A stretch of 44,407 nucleotides of DNA, taken from contig QFPM01000022.1 of assembly GCA_003248655.1 (NCBI GenBank), positions 1 through 44,407 on the forward strand, written 5' to 3'. This document shows positions 22,970-31,880 of this stretch, in pieces. A program made the translations under genes and the position numbers. The number at the start of each line of letters is the position of its first letter. The stretch's first letter is position 1. The DNA comes from Microbacterium sp. Lineage in GTDB: Bacteria; Actinomycetota; Actinomycetes; Actinomycetales; Microbacteriaceae. The notes below the pieces were generated by a model. That model ran no database searches. It was given only the letters and a program-made list of their open reading frames with translations, and was not told where the DNA came from.

Positions 22970-23791
22970 GTGAGCGGTGTGACGCGGATCTCGCGGTCCA
23001 ACGCGCGGTTCCAGCAGTGGGAGGCGCTGCTGCACAACCGCAACAAGCGGCTTCGGCTCGGCGAGTTCCTCGTGCAGGGGGTGCGGCCCATCTCGCTGGC
23101 GATCGAGCACGGCTGGACGGTGCGCGCACTGCTGTACGACCAGAGCCGCACGCCGTCAACGTGGGCACGCGAGGTCCTGGACCGGGTCGGTGGCGAGCGG
23201 GTCTCGCTGACGCCCGATCTGCTACGGGCGCTGAGCGAGAAGGATGAGGATGCCGCCGAACTCGTCGCCGTCGTCGAACTTCCGCCGGACGACCTCACGC
23301 GCATCCCGGTCGGTCCGGGCTTTCTCGGCGTCGTCTTCGACCGCCCGTCGGTGCCGGGCAACATCGGGACGATGATCCGGTCGATCGACGCGTTCGGCGG
23401 AGCGGGGTTGATCGTCACCGGTCACGCGGCCGACCCGTACGACCCCAAAGCGGTGCGCGCGACGACGGGATCGCTGTTCGCAGTGCCGACGGTTCGGGTC
23501 GCTTCGCACCGCGAGGTGCTCGCGTGGGTCGACGGTCACCGGCGCTCGGGGGTGGAGTTCGCCATCGTCGGTACCGACGAGCACGGCTCCGTAGAGATCG
23601 CCGACGTCGACCTCACCGTGCCGACGCTGCTCGTGATCGGCAACGAGACCGCCGGGCTCAGCGCTGGGTGGCGCGAGTCGTGCGACCTCATGGCCCGGAT
23701 TCCGATCGGGGGTGCGGCAAGCTCGCTGAACGCGGCGAGCGCCGCAACCGTGACGCTCTACGAAGCGGCCCGCCAGCGCGGACGCCGCTGA
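22970..23791 (+). CDS. SpoU/TrmH-family RNA 2'-O-methyltransferase
   Basis: The protein has 273 residues from GTG 22970, with AAGGGAG at suitable distance; GTG 22931 and 22979 are alternatives. The N-terminal substrate-binding part has FQQWEALLHNRNKRLRLGEF and FLVQGVRPISLAIEHGW. The SPOUT knot has motif 1 RPSVPGNIGTMIRSIDAFGG, motif 2 TLLVIGNETAGLS and motif 3 IPIGGAASSLNAASAATVTL. It methylates a ribose 2'-OH in rRNA or tRNA using S-adenosylmethionine. It lies 41 bases after the oxidoreductase gene and may be co-transcribed, but a link to sugar use is unlikely. Confidence 0.88.
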   Translation: MSGVTRISRSNARFQQWEALLHNRNKRLRLGEFLVQGVRPISLAIEHGWTVRALLYDQSRTPSTWAREVLDRVGGERVSLTPDLLRALSEKDEDAAELVAVVELPPDDLTRIPVGPGFLGVVFDRPSVPGNIGTMIRSIDAFGGAGLIVTGHAADPYDPKAVRATTGSLFAVPTVRVASHREVLAWVDGHRRSGVEFAIVGTDEHGSVEIADVDLTVPTLLVIGNETAGLSAGWRESCDLMARIPIGGAASSLNAASAATVTLYEAARQRGRR

Positions 23792-23809
23792 GCCGCAACC
23801 CGCTTGCGA

Positions 23810-24208
23810 TCACGCCGCGACCGGATCGAACACGCGGAATCCGATCGTCTCGGCGACCGCGCGCATCGTGTCGTCGTGCGTGACGACGGTCGCGTCGATC
23901 CCGGTGTGGATCAGGGATGCCAGGTGGATCGCGTCGAGCGTCTTGATGTGCGGGACGATCGCCTCGGCTTCCGCCAGGATCACATCGTCGATCGGCACCA
24001 GGCTGAGATAGTCGACGATCTCGTCGCGCGAGGCGAGTGGCTTTCGATCCCTCCGCAGCACGCGCGTGAGCTCGGTTCGCAGCAGTCGCGACGAGAAGAC
24101 GACCGCATCATCGTCGCCGGTGACCTCGTCGAACCACCGTGCGGCTGACACATCGCCATAGAGGATCCTCACCGCGACCGAAGAGTCGAGGTAGAAGTGC
24201 TCTGTCAC
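23810..24208 (-). CDS. vapC: PIN-domain toxin (VapC type)
   Basis: This 132-residue PIN nuclease has all acidic positions: Asp8 in FYLDSSVAVR, Glu near 46 in LRTELTRVL, Asp near 92 in KTLDAIHLASL and Asp near 111 in VVTHDDTMRAVAETIGF. VapC toxins cleave tRNA or rRNA when free of antitoxin. Its start overlaps the antitoxin stop by four bases (24205-24208), the standard VapBC arrangement. It is convergent with the methyltransferase gene, with 18 bases between stops. Confidence 0.9.
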   Translation of the reverse strand: MTEHFYLDSSVAVRILYGDVSAARWFDEVTGDDDAVVFSSRLLRTELTRVLRRDRKPLASRDEIVDYLSLVPIDDVILAEAEAIVPHIKTLDAIHLASLIHTGIDATVVTHDDTMRAVAETIGFRVFDPVAA

Positions 24209-24456
24209 CAGTCGCCCTTCATGTCGGCGATGAGCGCGTCAACCGTGTCGGCCGACTCCACCTGCAACGGCGGCAGGCTGCTGGTGCGCGCCGGTCCGCG
24301 CCGCCGTGGCGGCACGAGGGCAGTCACCGTTCCCGGCGGCACGATGCGGCCGACCTCTCGATTGTGGCGGGTGATGCGATAGGTCTCGCCTGCCCCGACC
24401 GCAGCCAGCGCTTCGGTCGGGTTCTGGCGCAATTGACCCACCGTGATGGATTTCAT
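24205..24456 (-). CDS. vapB: Phd/YefM-type antitoxin for the PIN toxin
   Basis: This 83-residue antitoxin has an N-terminal DNA-binding domain of the Phd/YefM kind: MKSITVGQLRQNPTEALAAV, then GETYRITRHNREVGRIVPP. The C-terminal tail (about 55-83) is the expected toxin-binding region, ending DTVDALIADMKGDW. It starts 31 bases after the GH38 stop on the same strand, so the pair could be read from the sugar operon. It also has its own upstream direct repeats at 24473-24491. Confidence 0.88.
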   Translation of the reverse strand: MKSITVGQLRQNPTEALAAVGAGETYRITRHNREVGRIVPPGTVTALVPPRRRGPARTSSLPPLQVESADTVDALIADMKGDW

Positions 24457-24472
24457 GCCCTCACCCTACCTC

Positions 24473-24491
24473 TTTGTCTACGTTTGTCTAC
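24473..24491. promoter_or_regulatory. Direct repeat upstream of vapB, candidate autoregulatory site
   Basis: TTTGTCTAC occurs at 24473-24481 and 24483-24491, a 10-base period (one helical turn). The second copy covers the GH38 stop codon. The position before the antitoxin start suits a VapB or VapBC operator. Confidence 0.5.
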
Positions 24492-27451
24492 TTTTCCCGC
24501 GCGTAGCGCAACGTCACGATCTCGAACGCGCGAAGGTCGAGCTGAGCGGCATCCCCATCGATCGGTCGCTCCTGCAGATCCACGCGGCGCGCACCGGTCG
24601 TGGCGAAGCCCGGCACGACGATCGCGGACGCGCGGCGACCGAGGGATTCGTAGAGACGCACGATGACGTCGCCCGAGCCGTCTTCGGCGAGCTTGACCGC
24701 CTCGACGACGACGCCCTCCCCGTCGACGCGCATGAGCGTGTCGACCGATACCGCGCCCGCCTCGCGCAGCGGCAGGTTCAGCCGGTACCCCGCCGCGATC
24801 GCGGCAGACACGTCCCCTGCGACGATCGAGTGCCGGAACGTGTGTTCACCCTGGTCGGCGGTCGGGTCGGGGAACAGCGGCGCCCTCAGCAACGACTCAC
24901 GCACGGTCGTCGTCGTTCCGCCGTCCGCGCGGGTGCGGCGGCTGACGTCACGCCCGTAGATGCGGTCGTTGGCGACCGCCACCCCGGCCCCCGCGTCGGC
25001 GACGTGCACCCAGCGGTGCCCCGAGATCTCGAACCGCGCCATGTCCCACGAGGTGTTCGCGTGCATCGGGCGCGCGATGTGCCCGAACTGGATCTCACTC
25101 CGACTCTCTTCGGCGTGCACGTCGAACGCGAACGCCAGCTTGAGCAGCTTCTGCCGCTCGTGCCAGTCGACGTCGGAGCGGATGTCGAGGGCGGTGCCGG
25201 CGTCGTCGATCGCGAGCACCTGCCGCACCGTCGAGCCCCCGACGCGCAGTGAGACGTGCACCTCGTCACCCACGAGCACGGCGCCGTCGACGGCGACGAG
25301 ATCCAGCGGCATCCGCTGATACGCGGCATCCACATCCCACGCGTCCCAGGCGTTCGGGGTGTCGCGGAACACCTGTAGCCGGTTCGCGCTGTCCCCGCGC
25401 GGAATGTACTCGCGGCCCGCGGAGACGAACGAGACCACTTCGCCGCGACGATCGACCACAACGGACAGGTCGCTCGTGGTGAGCTCGAACCCCGCCTCGG
25501 TCGCACGCGCCGTGCGCGGCGCCCGTATCGGCACGCCCGAGGCCATCGGCGACACACCCGCGACGGCGACCGGCGCCGCGTTCACGAACACGGCATCGGG
25601 CCCCTCGCCGAGCCTCTGCAGAGCATCGGTGATGACACTCTCGAGCACCTGCTCGACGCGCGCGTACTCGCGCTCGGCCTCGCGGTGCACCCACGCGATC
25701 GATGAGCCGGGCAGGATGTCGTGGAACTGCTGCAGGAGCACGGTCTCCCACGCTCCGCGCAGTGCAGCGGCGGGGTAGGGTGCGCCGGTGCGGACGGTCG
25801 CGGTCGCCGCCCACAGCTCCGCTTCGCGCAACAGGTGTTCGCAGCGCCGGTTGCCGCGCTTGGTGCGCGCCTGCGACGTGTAGGTGCCGCGGTGCAACTC
25901 GAGGTACAGCTCGCCGCGCCATGTGGCGCGCGGCACATCCTCAGCCTCGACGGCCGCGAAGAACTCGGCGGGCGCGCCGAGTTCGACCACCGGCGAACCC
26001 TCCAGCGACCGGGTACGCAGGGCGGTCTCGAGCATCTCGGCGGTCGGCCCGCCGCCCCCGTCGCCGTACCCGAACGGCACGATCGAGCGGTCGGTGAGCC
26101 CCTTCTCGGCGTTCTGCCGTTCGGCGCGGGCGAGGTCGACCGCGCCGAGATCCGACCCGTACGTGTCGACCGGGGGCAGGTGCGCGAGCAGGCGAGTGCC
26201 GTCGATGCCCTCCCAGTCGAACGTGTGGTGCGGGAACCCGTTGGTCTCGTTCCACGACGTCTTCTGCGTGACGAAACGATGGATGCCGGCGGCCACGGCG
26301 ATCTGCGGCAGCGCCGCCGTGTAGCCGAACGAGTCGGGCAGCCACACTTCGGTGCTCGAGACGCCGAACCGGTCGGCGAAGAACCCGATGCCGGCGATGA
26401 ACTGACGCGCGAGCGCCTCACCGCCGGGCATGTTCGTGTCGGATTCGACCCACATGCCCCCGACCGGGATCCAACGGCCTTCCCGCACGCGGTCCCGGAT
26501 GCGGTCGAACAGCTCCGGGTAGTGCTGCTCCATCCAGGCATACTGCTGGGCACTGGAGGCGGCGAAGACGAAGTCGGGGTAGCGCTCCATCAGTGCCAGC
26601 ACGTTGGAGAACGTGCGCGCGCACTTGCGGACGGTCTCGCGCACCGGCCACAGCCAGGCCGAATCGATGTGGGCATGCCCGACGGCCGTGACCCGGTGCG
26701 CGCTCGTGACCGCCGGCGCAGCCAGAACGGGCGCGAGCACGGCGCGGGCGGCATCCGCCGTCTCGGCGACGTCGTCGGTGTCGACGACGTCGGCCGCCCG
26801 CTCCAGCGCACGCAGGATGCGCGCGCGCCGCGTGGATGCCCCATCGAGCACACCCGCGAGGTCCAGCAGCGTGTGCCAATCCCGCTCCAGGGCCGACACC
26901 GTGTCATCGATGCGCAGCAGACGGATGCCGCGGAACACGTACAGTGGCTCATCCCCGGCCGTCGCGCGGTCACCGAGCGGCGTCGGGCGGAAGCCCCACT
27001 CGCCACCGATGTCGGGGTTGGAGGCCGCCTCGACGTAGAGCGTCGCGCTCTGGCCGGGGCCTATCGTCAGCGGCACCCGCGATCCGCGGGGCTCGACGGC
27101 GCGGACGATGCGGCCCCCGGCATCCCACACGAGACCCTCGGCCTGGAAGCCGGGCGCACTGCGCGTGAACCCGAGGTCGACCTCGAGCACGACGGATGCC
27201 GCGGCGGGCCACCCCGCAGGTGGTGCGGCATCCACCCGCATCCACGTCGTCGCCCACGGCGCGCCCCACGGCGCACCCACCGGCAGCGGCGCGTACGCTC
27301 CCGCGAGCGCCTCGGCGAATGGCACCGGCTCGCCCGGCGCGACCCACGCCGTCGTCTCGAGGTCGATCGATTCGGCGACGACAGCCGGCACGATGTGCTC
27401 GTGGTACAGGCGGGTGATACGGCCGAGGATCAGCCGGTCGGTGTCATGCAT
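24488..27451 (-). CDS. GH38 alpha-mannosidase
   Basis: This 987-residue cytoplasmic enzyme has no signal peptide. The N-terminal helper domain is followed by the GH38 catalytic barrel: VGHAHIDSAWLWPVRETVRK near residue 258 (zinc-binding His and Asp), GGMWVESDTNMPGGEALARQ, and EVWLPDSFGYTAALPQI with the nucleophile Asp near 373. FHDILPGSSIAWVHREAERE supplies a further zinc ligand His. The C-terminal beta-domains follow. GH38 enzymes release alpha-linked mannose from glycans. It is the last structural gene of the binding-protein/permease/ABC operon, and its start overlaps the ABC gene by eight bases. In a D-arabinan locus, mannose caps or the mannan of lipoarabinomannan are sensible substrates. 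Confidence 0.93.
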   Translation of the reverse strand: MHDTDRLILGRITRLYHEHIVPAVVAESIDLETTAWVAPGEPVPFAEALAGAYAPLPVGAPWGAPWATTWMRVDAAPPAGWPAAASVVLEVDLGFTRSAPGFQAEGLVWDAGGRIVRAVEPRGSRVPLTIGPGQSATLYVEAASNPDIGGEWGFRPTPLGDRATAGDEPLYVFRGIRLLRIDDTVSALERDWHTLLDLAGVLDGASTRRARILRALERAADVVDTDDVAETADAARAVLAPVLAAPAVTSAHRVTAVGHAHIDSAWLWPVRETVRKCARTFSNVLALMERYPDFVFAASSAQQYAWMEQHYPELFDRIRDRVREGRWIPVGGMWVESDTNMPGGEALARQFIAGIGFFADRFGVSSTEVWLPDSFGYTAALPQIAVAAGIHRFVTQKTSWNETNGFPHHTFDWEGIDGTRLLAHLPPVDTYGSDLGAVDLARAERQNAEKGLTDRSIVPFGYGDGGGGPTAEMLETALRTRSLEGSPVVELGAPAEFFAAVEAEDVPRATWRGELYLELHRGTYTSQARTKRGNRRCEHLLREAELWAATATVRTGAPYPAAALRGAWETVLLQQFHDILPGSSIAWVHREAEREYARVEQVLESVITDALQRLGEGPDAVFVNAAPVAVAGVSPMASGVPIRAPRTARATEAGFELTTSDLSVVVDRRGEVVSFVSAGREYIPRGDSANRLQVFRDTPNAWDAWDVDAAYQRMPLDLVAVDGAVLVGDEVHVSLRVGGSTVRQVLAIDDAGTALDIRSDVDWHERQKLLKLAFAFDVHAEESRSEIQFGHIARPMHANTSWDMARFEISGHRWVHVADAGAGVAVANDRIYGRDVSRRTRADGGTTTTVRESLLRAPLFPDPTADQGEHTFRHSIVAGDVSAAIAAGYRLNLPLREAGAVSVDTLMRVDGEGVVVEAVKLAEDGSGDVIVRLYESLGRRASAIVVPGFATTGARRVDLQERPIDGDAAQLDLRAFEIVTLRYAREK

Positions 27452-29231
27452 CGGCGTTCTTTCCGTGAGGGTCGCGGGCGTCGTCGGCAGCCCCGTCGTC
27501 GCGCCACGAGTGCCACAGCGCGGCGTAGCGCCCGCCGGCCTGCAGCAGCTCGTCGTGCGAGCCGAGCTCGACGATGAGCCCGCCCTCGACGACCGCGACG
27601 CGGTCGGCGTCGTAGGCCGTGTGCAGGCGGTGCGCGATCGCGATCACCGTGCGGCCGCGCAGCGCCGCCGCAAGCGCCGACTCGACGGCCCGCGCCGCAG
27701 TCGGATCGAGCAGCGAGGTCGCCTCGTCGAGGATGAGCGTGTGCGGGTCGGCGACGACGATCCGCGCGAGCGCCAGCTGCTGCTCCTGCGCGCCCGACAG
27801 CACCGCGCCACCCGCTCCGATCGTGGTCTCGATGCCGTTCTCGAGGCTCTGGACCCAGGCGTCCGCACCCACCTGCACGAGCGCGTCGAGCAGCTCGGCG
27901 TCGGTCGCCGTCTCACGCCCCAGCCGGAGGTTATCCGCGACGGATGCCGCGAAGACATGACTCTCCTGCGACACGAGCAGCACCTCGTGCCGGCGCGCCT
28001 CGAGAGCGAGCGCGGTGACGTCGACATCGCCGACGGTCACCCGACCCGACGTCGGCGCGTCGATGCCCGCGAGCAGCCGCGCGATCGTCGACTTGCCCGC
28101 GCCCGATGAGCCGACAACCGCGAGCCGCTCCCCGGGAACGGTCTCGAGACTGACGCCGTGCAGCACCTCGCGATCGGCGCGGTAGCCGAAGCGCACGTCG
28201 TCGAGGCGGAGCGTCGCCGAGGTGGGCGCGGCCGCCGCTTCCGCGGGCTCCTCGCGCAGCTCGGAGACGCCCAGCACGCGGGCGAACGCGGCAAACCCGT
28301 GCTGCAGCTCGTCGAGCCAGCGCATCAGCGTCTCGAGCGGCGTGACGAGCTGCGTCGCGAAGAGCGTGACGCTCACGACCGCGCCGACCGTGACGATCCC
28401 CTGCGTCGCAAGCCAGCCACCCCACACGAGGGCGGCCGCCACGGGGATCGCGAACGCGACGTTCGACCACGGTAGGAACACCAGCTGCAGGTGGATCACC
28501 GGCACGGTAGCGCGCCAGAAGCCCGCGATCGCCTCGTCGGTCTGGGCATCCCGGGCATCCGCGAGACTCAACGCATCGACCGTGCGAGCACCGGCGACCG
28601 TCTCGCTCGCGGCGCCGAAGATCGGGCCGTACGCGGCGCCCTCGGCAAGGTAGACGGGCGTGGCGCGCGCCAGCAGCCACCGCACCAGCACCACCAGGAT
28701 CGGCGCGGCGAGGAGGAACACTGGCGCGATCAGCGGCGAGACGACGAACCCCGCCACGACCGTCAGCGCGATCGTGACAGACGCGATCAGGATCTGCGGC
28801 AGCGCGAAGCGCACCGTCGATGACACGGCCGCGACGTCCTGCGTCGTGCGGTTGACGAGCTCGCCTGTGCCGCCCTCCTCGATCGCGCCCACCGGCAGGT
28901 AAAGCACGTCCGCGATGAAGTCCTCGCGCAGCTCGGCGAACACGCGCTCACCGAGCACCATCGTGAGCCGGGTGGCGACCAGCACGGCAAGAGCCTGAGC
29001 GGCGACGCTCGCGATCATGAGCGCCCCCAGGAGCGACACCTCGGCCGCATCCGCTCCCGAGATCAGGCGATCGATGAGCCTGCCGACCACCCAGGGCGGC
29101 ACGAGACCCGCGACCGCGGCGAGCGCGAACAGGGCGACGATGAGCGTGAGGGCGCGCGACTCCGCCCGAACGATGCCGCCGATCCGCTGACGCACGGCGG
29201 CGCCGGATGCCACCGGGAACACACTGCTCAC
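27444..29231 (-). CDS. Exporter-type ABC half-transporter, NBD with intact Walker A
   Basis: The protein has 595 residues. Six membrane helices occupy about 25-310 (ALTLIVALFALAAVAGLVPP is the first), followed by one nucleotide-binding domain. Walker A is VVGSSGAGKSTIARLLAG (about 375). The signature is altered to VLSGAQEQQLALARI (about 480) instead of LSGGQ. Walker B is TLILDEATSLLDP (about 500), and the switch His lies in VIAIAHRLHTAYDADRV. It pairs with the upstream gene, which overlaps by four bases (ATGA). Its intact Walker A and altered signature complement the partner's defects, so the two form a heterodimer with one working ATP site. Confidence 0.9.
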   Translation of the reverse strand: MSSVFPVASGAAVRQRIGGIVRAESRALTLIVALFALAAVAGLVPPWVVGRLIDRLISGADAAEVSLLGALMIASVAAQALAVLVATRLTMVLGERVFAELREDFIADVLYLPVGAIEEGGTGELVNRTTQDVAAVSSTVRFALPQILIASVTIALTVVAGFVVSPLIAPVFLLAAPILVVLVRWLLARATPVYLAEGAAYGPIFGAASETVAGARTVDALSLADARDAQTDEAIAGFWRATVPVIHLQLVFLPWSNVAFAIPVAAALVWGGWLATQGIVTVGAVVSVTLFATQLVTPLETLMRWLDELQHGFAAFARVLGVSELREEPAEAAAAPTSATLRLDDVRFGYRADREVLHGVSLETVPGERLAVVGSSGAGKSTIARLLAGIDAPTSGRVTVGDVDVTALALEARRHEVLLVSQESHVFAASVADNLRLGRETATDAELLDALVQVGADAWVQSLENGIETTIGAGGAVLSGAQEQQLALARIVVADPHTLILDEATSLLDPTAARAVESALAAALRGRTVIAIAHRLHTAYDADRVAVVEGGLIVELGSHDELLQAGGRYAALWHSWRDDGAADDARDPHGKNADA

Positions 29232-30979
29232 GTGAGCCCCTCCCCCCGCATGACGAGCGCGCGATAGTGCGGGTCGGCGTGCACGAGCTCGTGGTGAGTG
29301 CCGTACCTGTCGACGACGCCGTCCGACAGAACGGCGACGCGGTCGGTCTCGGTCAGCACGAGCGGGCTCACCGTTGCGATGATCGTCGTCTGCCGCGCGC
29401 GAGCGGCACGGATGCCGGCGGCCATCCGCGCCTCGGTCGCGGCGTCGACCGACGACGTCGGTTCGAGCAGGACGAGCACCTCGGCATCCGTCAGAAGCGC
29501 TCGCGCGACCCCCAGTCGCTGACGCTGGCCGCCCGAGAACTGCACCCCGCGCTCGCCGACGGCGGTCGCGAACCCGTCGGCGGCGCCGTCGAGAACGTCA
29601 CGCGCGTCGGCGGCCTCCAGCGCCTCGCGGAGGGCTCGCTCGCTCCGGCGCTCGTAGGGGTCGAGAAGGGCGCGAAGAGTCCCCGAGAACAGGTAGGGGA
29701 CGGCGTCGGCGACGACCACGCGGCGTCGCACCTCGGCGAGCGGCAGCGTCGAGGACCGGGCTCGATAGAGGTGCACGGGCCGATCGGCCTCGTCGGGCAC
29801 GAGGCGGGCGAGCCGGTCGGCGATCTCCCGGACGCGAGCGGGATCGGCGCTGACGATCCCGAGGATCTCGCCCGCCCGGACGTCGAGACCGCTGTGCGCG
29901 TCGCTGACGGCGGGCTCGGCGCCCCCTGGCACGTTGGAGGGTGTCGCGGCGGTGGGCGCCGCAGCAGTCACCGGTCCCGGCGGGACGAGCGGCTCGATGT
30001 CGAGAAGCTCCACGATTCGCGCCGCGCCGACGCGCGCCTGCACGCCCGTCGTGATGGCCTGAGAGACGAGCGAGACGGGCGTCACCATGAATCCCGCGTA
30101 GCCGTAGAAGGCGACGAGCTCTCCGACGCGCAGCTGGCCGCGGACGACCAGGAGGGCGCCGATCCAGGTGAGCCCCACGACGAGCACGCCGCTGACCACG
30201 AGCTTGAGTGCTTCGGCGGCCGACAGCGGCCACGCGACGCGCGTGCCGAGCACTCGCGTCTGCGCCGAACGCTCGCGGTACAGCTGCAGGAAGCGCTTTT
30301 CCCCGCCGATGCCGCGGAGCACCCGGATGCCGCTGACCGAGTCGGTCGCGACGGTGTTCATGCGCTCGAGCGCTGATCGGTAGGCGCGCTGCCGCCGATG
30401 CAGCGGCTTCGCCAGAAGCAGGAGCGCGACGGAGAAGAGCGGAACGCCGACCAGGACGATCGCGCCGAGCAACGGCGAATCCCGCAGCAGCAGCCAGCCG
30501 ATCACGGCGTACGCGACGAGGGATGCCGTGAGCGCGCCGATCATGATCGGCAGGAACGCGATCGCCGCGGCATCCGACATCGCCATCGTCACAACGCCGC
30601 CCGCGGGGATCTCGCGCTCTGCGGCCGTGCCGTTGCGGGCGACCGTTCGGGTGACGAGCTGATTCACCCGCGAGAAGCCGCGCCGCCAGTTCAGGATGCC
30701 CGCGCGATCGCGCAGGCCCTGGATGAGCGAGTGCTGCAGCTGCAGCCAGATGACGACGGCGATCCAGACGCCGAACGCGGCGGCATCCTGCGGCACGATG
30801 CCCTGATCGATCACCCGACCGATCGCCCACGGCGTGAGGGCGAGTCCCAGCAGCCAGACGATGTCGTAGCCGGTGCCTGCCGCGATGGAACGCCACTGAC
30901 GCCGACAGATCCACCAGAGAAGACCTGTCGGCGTCAGGGCGTCCGGGGGAGGCTCGTAGGGCTCCGGGATGCCGCGCAT
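29228..30979 (-). CDS. Exporter-type ABC half-transporter, degenerate NBD lacking Walker A
   Basis: The protein has 583 residues: a six-helix membrane domain (about 40-330), then an NBD that cannot hydrolyse ATP alone. Where Walker A should be it reads GEILGIVSADPARVREIADR, with no G-x-x-G-x-G-K. Walker B is VLVLLEPTSSVD, losing the Asp, and the switch His is absent (IIATVSPLVLTETDRV). The signature FSGGQRQRLGVARALLT is intact, however. This strongly suggests the catalytically silent half of a heterodimer with the next gene. It lies 13 bases after the second sugar permease gene, placing an exporter-like pair inside a sugar-import operon. Confidence 0.9.
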   Translation of the reverse strand: MRGIPEPYEPPPDALTPTGLLWWICRRQWRSIAAGTGYDIVWLLGLALTPWAIGRVIDQGIVPQDAAAFGVWIAVVIWLQLQHSLIQGLRDRAGILNWRRGFSRVNQLVTRTVARNGTAAEREIPAGGVVTMAMSDAAAIAFLPIMIGALTASLVAYAVIGWLLLRDSPLLGAIVLVGVPLFSVALLLLAKPLHRRQRAYRSALERMNTVATDSVSGIRVLRGIGGEKRFLQLYRERSAQTRVLGTRVAWPLSAAEALKLVVSGVLVVGLTWIGALLVVRGQLRVGELVAFYGYAGFMVTPVSLVSQAITTGVQARVGAARIVELLDIEPLVPPGPVTAAAPTAATPSNVPGGAEPAVSDAHSGLDVRAGEILGIVSADPARVREIADRLARLVPDEADRPVHLYRARSSTLPLAEVRRRVVVADAVPYLFSGTLRALLDPYERRSERALREALEAADARDVLDGAADGFATAVGERGVQFSGGQRQRLGVARALLTDAEVLVLLEPTSSVDAATEARMAAGIRAARARQTTIIATVSPLVLTETDRVAVLSDGVVDRYGTHHELVHADPHYRALVMRGEGLT

Positions 30980-30992
30980 CGTCAGCCGGGGC

Positions 30993-31880
30993 TCATTTCA
31001 GGCCGGCCATCTTGATGTTGCCGATGATCTGGCGCTGGAAGATCAGGAAGATGATGATGACGGGCGCCGCGGCGAGCGTCGAGCCCGCCATGAGCAGGCC
31101 CAGTTCGGTCGCGCGCTCCGAGCGGAAGGTCGCGAGATACTGCTGCACGACGTAGCGCTCGGGGCTCGTGATCGTCAGGATCGGCCACACGTATGAGTTC
31201 CAGTAGGCGAGGAACGCGGTGATGCCCATCACGACGAACGGCGGCTTCGACAGCGGCAGGAACAGGCGCAGGAAGATCTGGAACCGCCCGCATCCGTCGA
31301 GCATCGCCGCCTCTTCGAGACTCGCCGGAATCGACAGGTAGAACTGGCGGATGAAGAAGATCATGCCGGCGCTTGCCGCCCCGGGGATCACGAGCACGGC
31401 AAGGGTGTCGAGCATCTCGAGGCGCGTGACGACGATGAAGCTCGTGAGCAGGATCGTCATGCCGGGGATGAACATCGTCGTGATGACGACGACCCAGATC
31501 GTGCGCTTGAAACGGAAGTCCAGCCGTGCGAAGGCGTAGGCCGCGAGCGAGTTGACCGTCAGCGCCAGCAGCGTGAACAGGACGGCACCGAGGAGGGTCC
31601 ACCCCATGGTGAGCATGAAGGTCGGGTCGCCGAGGATCTGCGCATAGTTCTCCCACTTCCACACCTCGGGGAAGAACTGGAAGGGCGTCGCGAGCACCTC
31701 GGTCTTGGTCTTGAAGCCGGCGATCAGCATCCAGGCGAGGGGGAACAGCGCCGCGAGGATGAAGACGATGCCCACGATCGCCTTGCCGACGGCAAACGCC
31801 CACCACTTGCCGTCGTGCTGGACGCGGCGCTTCGTCACGCGCGCGGTGTCGACGGGAACGTCCCGGGTGATGACGGACAT
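30993..31880 (-). CDS. Carbohydrate ABC transporter permease (MalG type)
   Basis: This 295-residue protein starts at ATG 31880, sharing one base with the stop of the preceding permease gene (TGATG). Six helices are visible, beginning IVGIVFILAALFPLAWMLIA. The cytoplasmic EAA loop that contacts the ATPase reads EEAAMLDGCGRFQIFLRLFL (about 195-215). This is a CUT1-type inner membrane subunit for oligosaccharide import. No CUT1 ATPase (MsiK/MalK) is encoded in the window. Such importers in Actinobacteria often share a distant ATPase. Confidence 0.94.
   Translation of the reverse strand: MSVITRDVPVDTARVTKRRVQHDGKWWAFAVGKAIVGIVFILAALFPLAWMLIAGFKTKTEVLATPFQFFPEVWKWENYAQILGDPTFMLTMGWTLLGAVLFTLLALTVNSLAAYAFARLDFRFKRTIWVVVITTMFIPGMTILLTSFIVVTRLEMLDTLAVLVIPGAASAGMIFFIRQFYLSIPASLEEAAMLDGCGRFQIFLRLFLPLSKPPFVVMGITAFLAYWNSYVWPILTITSPERYVVQQYLATFRSERATELGLLMAGSTLAAAPVIIIFLIFQRQIIGNIKMAGLK

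Noticed and set aside
22970..23791. SpoU methyltransferase as a functional part of the sugar pathway
   Set aside because: The family modifies RNA. It is probably only a downstream neighbour on the same strand.
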